DNA of 9,081 nucleotides from an uncultured Oscillospiraceae bacterium. Lineage in GTDB: Bacteria > Bacillota > Clostridia > Oscillospirales > Oscillospiraceae. The DNA is taken from assembly GCA_944385595.1 (NCBI GenBank), contig CALWXY010000168.1, positions 1-9,081 on the forward strand. Direction: 5' to 3'. A program made the position numbers and the translations under genes. Under the pieces are notes generated by a model. That model was not told the DNA's origin. It ran no database searches and was given only the letters and a program-made list of their open reading frames with translations. Positions 5,921-9,081 of this stretch are shown here, in pieces; the stretch's first letter is position 1, and each line of letters begins with the position of its first letter.

Positions 5921-7501
5921 ATGTGCTCCATAATGGGCTACTGCTCCCCCCAAGTTGACAGGGAGCTGTTCATGCAGGGCTTTGAGCGCACGAAGTCGCG
6001 CGGGCCTGACGACAGCCGCGTCATAGACGTCGGCGAAGGGCTGCTCGGCTTCCACCGCCTCGCCATAATGGGCCTGCACCCCGAGGGGATGCAGCCGTTT
6101 GAGCTGGGCGGGAGCTATCTCGTCTGCAACGGCGAGATCTACGGCTTCGAAAAGCTGCGCCGCGAGCTGTCTGCGAAATACTCATTCAAAAGCGAGTCCG
6201 ACTGCGAGGTGCTGCTCCCCCTCTGGCGCGAGCACGGCACCGACATGTTCAATATGCTGGACGCGGAGTTTGCCCTCATCATCTACGACGCCGAGACTAA
6301 GAGCTTCATCGCGGCGCGCGACCCTATAGGCATACGCCCGCTGTTCTACGGCTACGACGCCGCCGGACACATCATCTTCGCAAGCGAGGCCATAAACCTC
6401 GTCGGACTCGCGGAGCACATTCTCCCCTTCCCTCCGGGCTGCTACTGGAAGGACGGCACCTTCTTCCGCTGGTGCGACATCGCTGAGCCCCAGGGGCGCA
6501 TAAGCGCCCCGCTCGACGAGCTCTGCGCCGGAATACGCGAAAAGCTCATCGCGGGCGTCACCAAGCGCATGGTGGCCGACGCCAAGGTCGGCTTCCTGCT
6601 CAGCGGCGGACTGGACTCCTCCCTCGTCTGCGCCATAGCGCAGCGCTGCTCGCAGCGCCCCATCCGCAGCTTCGCCATCGGCATGGACACCGACGCCATC
6701 GACCTCAAATACGCCCGCGAGGTGGCCGACTTCCTCGGCTGCGAGCACACCGAGGTCATCATCACCAGAGACGACGTGCTCTCGAGCCTCGAGAGCGTCA
6801 TCCGCACGCTCGGCAGCTTCGACATCACCACCATTCGCGCCAGCATGGGCATGTACCTCATATGCAAGGCCATCCACGAGCAGACCGACATCCGCGTCCT
6901 GCTCACCGGCGAGGTGTCCGACGAGCTGTTCGGCTACAAGTACACCGACTTCGCCCCCTCGGCGGAGGAATTCCAGCGCGAGGCGGAAAAGCGCGTGCGC
7001 GAGCTGTATATGTACGACGTGCTCCGCGCCGACCGCTGCATCTCCGTCCACTCGCTTGAGGCGAGAGTGCCGTTCGGCGACCTCGACTTCGTCCGCTACG
7101 TCATGTCCATAGACCCGGAGCTGAAGATGAACCGCTACGGCAAGGGCAAATACCTGCTGCGCCACGCCTTCGAGGGCGAGCACTGGCTGCCGGACGACAT
7201 ACTCTGGCGCGAGAAGGCCGCCTTCTCCGACGCCGTCGGCCACTCTCTGGTCGACGACCTCAAGGACTACGCCGAGGGCCTCTACACCGACGCGGAGTTC
7301 GAGGCAAAGCGCCAAAAATACACGCACGCCCAGCCCTTCACCAAGGAGTCGCTGCTGTACCGGGAGATCTTCGAGAAGTACTACCCCGGCCAGGCGGAGA
7401 TGATACGCGGCTTCTGGATGCCGAACCGCACATGGCCGGGCTGCGACGTGAGCGACCCCTCGGCCAGGGTGCTTTCAAACTACGGAGACAGCGGGAGATG
7501 A
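5921..7501 (+). CDS. asnB: Asparagine synthase, glutamine-hydrolysing (AsnB type)
   Basis: A 526-residue two-domain enzyme, close to the 554 residues of E. coli AsnB. It converts aspartate, glutamine and ATP to asparagine in the cytosol. The N-terminal class II glutaminase starts MCSIMGYC, so Cys2 becomes the nucleophile after Met removal. Arg46 (HRLAIM), NGEIYG (70-75) and Asp94 (SDCEV) match glutamine-binding positions. The synthetase domain has the PP-loop SGGLDSS (228-234), TGEVSDELFGYKY (329-341), SLEARVPFGD (378-387), KGKYLLRHAFE (408-418) and FSDAVG (435-440). The last two family signatures normally read GEGSDE and SDGVG, so Val331 and Ala438 are mild departures. AGGAGG lies 8 nt before the ATG, the best ribosome binding site in the window. 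It follows the amt stop by 15 nt and overlaps purF, which supports co-transcription. An AsnB-like enzyme acting on another acceptor cannot be excluded but is less likely. Confidence 0.93.
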   Translation: MCSIMGYCSPQVDRELFMQGFERTKSRGPDDSRVIDVGEGLLGFHRLAIMGLHPEGMQPFELGGSYLVCNGEIYGFEKLRRELSAKYSFKSESDCEVLLPLWREHGTDMFNMLDAEFALIIYDAETKSFIAARDPIGIRPLFYGYDAAGHIIFASEAINLVGLAEHILPFPPGCYWKDGTFFRWCDIAEPQGRISAPLDELCAGIREKLIAGVTKRMVADAKVGFLLSGGLDSSLVCAIAQRCSQRPIRSFAIGMDTDAIDLKYAREVADFLGCEHTEVIITRDDVLSSLESVIRTLGSFDITTIRASMGMYLICKAIHEQTDIRVLLTGEVSDELFGYKYTDFAPSAEEFQREAEKRVRELYMYDVLRADRCISVHSLEARVPFGDLDFVRYVMSIDPELKMNRYGKGKYLLRHAFEGEHWLPDDILWREKAAFSDAVGHSLVDDLKDYAEGLYTDAEFEAKRQKYTHAQPFTKESLLYREIFEKYYPGQAEMIRGFWMPNRTWPGCDVSDPSARVLSNYGDSGR

Positions 7502-8937
7502 CACAAATGCAACAGAGACATCTGCACGAGGAGTGCGGCGTGTTCGGCGTCTACTCGAAAGAGCGCGCCGCGCTCGCGCAGCTGTGCTACTTCGGCCTCT
7601 ACGCGCTTCAGCACAGAGGTCAGGAGAGCGCGGGCATAGTTATAAACGACGACGGGGTTTTCACCTCGCACAAGGACACGGGACTGGTCGGCGAGGTGTT
7701 CACGCCAGACCGGCTCGCGGCGCTGGGCGACGGCAACATTGCCGTCGCCCATGTGCGCTATGCGACCACCGGCTCCGACAGCCGCCGCAACGCCCAGCCC
7801 ATAGTCATAAACCACCACAAGGGCGGCCTCGCCCTCGCGCACAACGGCAACCTCGTGAACGCCTTCGAGCTGCGCACCGAGCTGGAGGAGAGCGGCTGCA
7901 TATTCCACACCACGGCGGACTCCGAGGTCATAGCCTACGTCATAGTCCGCGAGCGGCTGCGCTGCGCCTCGATCGAGGACGCCGTCTCCGCCGCGATGGA
8001 GAAGCTCAAAGGCGCGTATTCGCTGGTCATATCCTCGCCCGCGAAGCTCATAGCCGTGCGCGACGAGCACGGCTTCCGCCCGCTCTGCATGGGCGAGAGG
8101 CCGGACGGCAGCGTCGTCTTTGCCTCGGAGTCCTGCGCTCTCGAGGCCGTCGGCGCGCGCTTGGTGCGCGAGCTGGACCCCGGCGAGATAGTCGTCGCCG
8201 ACTCGAGCGGCGTCCGCTCTATCAGGACGCACTGCGACAAGGCGAAGCCGAGCCTCTGCGTGTTCGAGTACATCTACTTCGCCCGCCCCGACTCCGTCAT
8301 AGACGGCGCGGGCGTCTCGCTCGCGCGCCAGAGGGCGGGGCGCTTCCTCGCCAAGGAGCACCCCGTCGAGGCCGACGCCGTCATCGGCGTGCCGGACTCC
8401 GGGCTGGACGCCGCGCTCGGCTACGCCGCCGAGTCCGGCATCCCCTACGCGCTGGGCTTCACCAAGAACAAGTACATAGGCCGCACCTTCATAGCGCCGC
8501 AGCAGAGCATGCGCGAGGAGGGCGTCGGCATCAAGCTGAACCCCATACGCTCCGCCATCGAGGGCAAGCGGATTGTCCTCATAGACGACTCCATAGTCCG
8601 CGGCACGACCTGCCGCCGCACCATAGAGCTGCTGCGCTCGGCGGGGGCGAAAGAGATCCACATGCGCGTGAGCGCGCCGCCCTTCGTCGCGCCCTGCTGC
8701 TACGGCACCGACGTCGACAGCGCGGGCACGCTCATCGCAAACCACCACACTGTGCCGGAGATTGCGAGCATCATCGGCGCGGACTCGCTGGGCTATCTCA
8801 GCATGGAGCACGCCATGCAGCTGGCCGGCGACGAGTGCCGCGGCTTCTGCGCCGCCTGCTTCGGCGGTGAGTACCCCGCGGGCAAGCCCGCACCCGGCGG
8901 CAAAAACCGCTTCGAGCAGAGGATACACTCGAAGTAA
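7498..8937 (+). CDS. purF: Amidophosphoribosyltransferase (PurF)
   Basis: A 479-residue enzyme for the first step of purine synthesis: PRPP plus glutamine gives 5-phosphoribosylamine. The class II glutaminase domain begins with HEECGVFGVY. Cys13 is the nucleophile, so a propeptide of 12 residues (9 if the ATG at 7507 is used) must be removed, as in Bacillus PurF. Further motifs are ALQHRGQESAG (36-46), HVRYATTGSDS (85-95), HNGNLVN (115-121) and TADSE (139-143). The phosphoribosyltransferase domain has VPDSG (298-302), GFTKNKYIGRTFI (320-332) and the PRPP loop VLIDDSIVRGTT (360-371). Cys254, Cys400, Cys451 and Cys454 match the four 4Fe-4S ligands of the Bacillus-type enzyme, pointing to the oxygen-sensitive cluster form. 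The ATG at 7498 overlaps the asnB stop (ATGA) with GGAG 10 nt upstream; ATG 7507 with GGGAG at 9 nt is about equally good. Confidence 0.96.
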   Translation: MTQMQQRHLHEECGVFGVYSKERAALAQLCYFGLYALQHRGQESAGIVINDDGVFTSHKDTGLVGEVFTPDRLAALGDGNIAVAHVRYATTGSDSRRNAQPIVINHHKGGLALAHNGNLVNAFELRTELEESGCIFHTTADSEVIAYVIVRERLRCASIEDAVSAAMEKLKGAYSLVISSPAKLIAVRDEHGFRPLCMGERPDGSVVFASESCALEAVGARLVRELDPGEIVVADSSGVRSIRTHCDKAKPSLCVFEYIYFARPDSVIDGAGVSLARQRAGRFLAKEHPVEADAVIGVPDSGLDAALGYAAESGIPYALGFTKNKYIGRTFIAPQQSMREEGVGIKLNPIRSAIEGKRIVLIDDSIVRGTTCRRTIELLRSAGAKEIHMRVSAPPFVAPCCYGTDVDSAGTLIANHHTVPEIASIIGADSLGYLSMEHAMQLAGDECRGFCAACFGGEYPAGKPAPGGKNRFEQRIHSK

Positions 8938-8950
8938 ACGGGGGCGGGAC

Positions 8951-8989
8951 GCGAAACCATTTTTCTTTTAGAAAGAAAAAGGGTTTCGC
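8951..8989. repeat. Long A/T-cored hairpin downstream of purF
   Basis: GCGAAACC (8951-8958) pairs with GGTTTCGC (8982-8989), and TTTTTCTTT (8960-8968) pairs with AAAGAAAAA (8972-8980). That makes 17 bp with one A/G mismatch and a 3-nt loop. No T-run follows the stem, so it is not itself a terminator on the plus strand. Its near-perfect symmetry suggests either an RNA-stabilising 3' hairpin or a dispersed palindromic repeat; copy number in the genome is unknown. Confidence 0.5.
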
Positions 8990-9007
8990 ACTTCCAAAAA
9001 GAAATCT

Positions 9008-9038
9008 CGCGGGGACGAAAGACCCCGCGTCGTTTTTT
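9008..9038 (+). terminator. Intrinsic terminator of the glnN-purF operon
   Basis: CGCGGGG (9008-9014) and CCCCGCG (9023-9029) form a 7-bp GC stem with the loop ACGAAAGA, then TCG and six T (9033-9038). It lies about 70 nt after the purF stop. The opposite strand reads the same stem followed by a short pyrimidine tract (TTTCTTTTT), so weak bidirectional action is possible. The last 43 bases (9039-9081) show no feature I can support. Confidence 0.8.
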
Positions 9039-9081
9039 CGGTTTGCGTATCGCTCACCCGCCGCCCGCGTATCACAGTACC

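Noticed and set aside
4262..6079. 605-codon antisense open frame across the amt and asnB start
   Set aside because: Low-complexity Ala/Gly/Asp/Glu composition, overlaps two secure genes, and no plausible start context.
7480..8928. Antisense open frame covering purF
   Set aside because: Same GC-bias shadow effect; purF is unambiguous on the plus strand.
9039..9081. Start of another gene or a repeat at the right edge (GCGTATC occurs twice, 9045-9051 and 9067-9073)
   Set aside because: Two 7-mers in GC-rich DNA are weak evidence, and no reading frame with start, stop or motif can be supported in 43 bases.
1..9081. CRISPR array, insertion sequence, tRNA or rRNA gene
   Set aside because: No regularly spaced direct repeats, transposase motifs, or tRNA/rRNA signatures were seen; nearly all of the window is filled by six secure genes.

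Overview
This window is a compact nitrogen-assimilation locus. Two operons diverge from a roughly 260-bp control region. The organism is probably a GC-rich anaerobic bacterium of the Clostridia type. The evidence is a type III glutamine synthetase, a split 'archaeal-type' glutamate synthase with ferredoxin clusters, strong AGGAGG-like ribosome binding sites and intrinsic terminators. Order and genus cannot be fixed from the sequence alone. Coding DNA is clearly GC-rich, while the control region is AT-rich and holds consensus-like sigma-A promoters.

Left arm (minus strand, 1-1802): a class II glutamine amidotransferase subunit of glutamate synthase (gltB1-like) is followed after 1 nt by the start of the ferredoxin/FMN-binding synthase subunit (gltB2-like), which runs off the left edge. 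Control region (1803-2062): two back-to-back promoters, each TTGACA-N17-TATNTT. Each is followed within about 10 nt of the predicted transcription start by a strong GC hairpin plus U-tract inside the leader, and then by a shared TCTGAAAGG block that carries the ribosome binding site. An 11-bp inverted repeat touches both -35 boxes. Right arm (plus strand, 2063-8937): glnN (glutamine synthetase III), amt fused to a P-II signalling domain, asnB (asparagine synthase) and purF (amidophosphoribosyltransferase). The genes lie 27 nt apart, 15 nt apart, and overlapping by ATGA, so they look like one transcription unit. A hairpin region with an intrinsic terminator closes the unit (8951-9038).

Together the genes import ammonium and sense nitrogen status (Amt-PII), fix ammonium into glutamine (GlnN), and spend the glutamine amide on glutamate (GltB1/GltB2), asparagine (AsnB) and phosphoribosylamine for purines (PurF). 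Three of the six proteins are N-terminal-nucleophile (class II) amidotransferases. The most interesting points are the mirror-image leader terminators, and a P-II domain that keeps the pore-plugging Arg of the T-loop but has Ile where the uridylylated Tyr51 should be.
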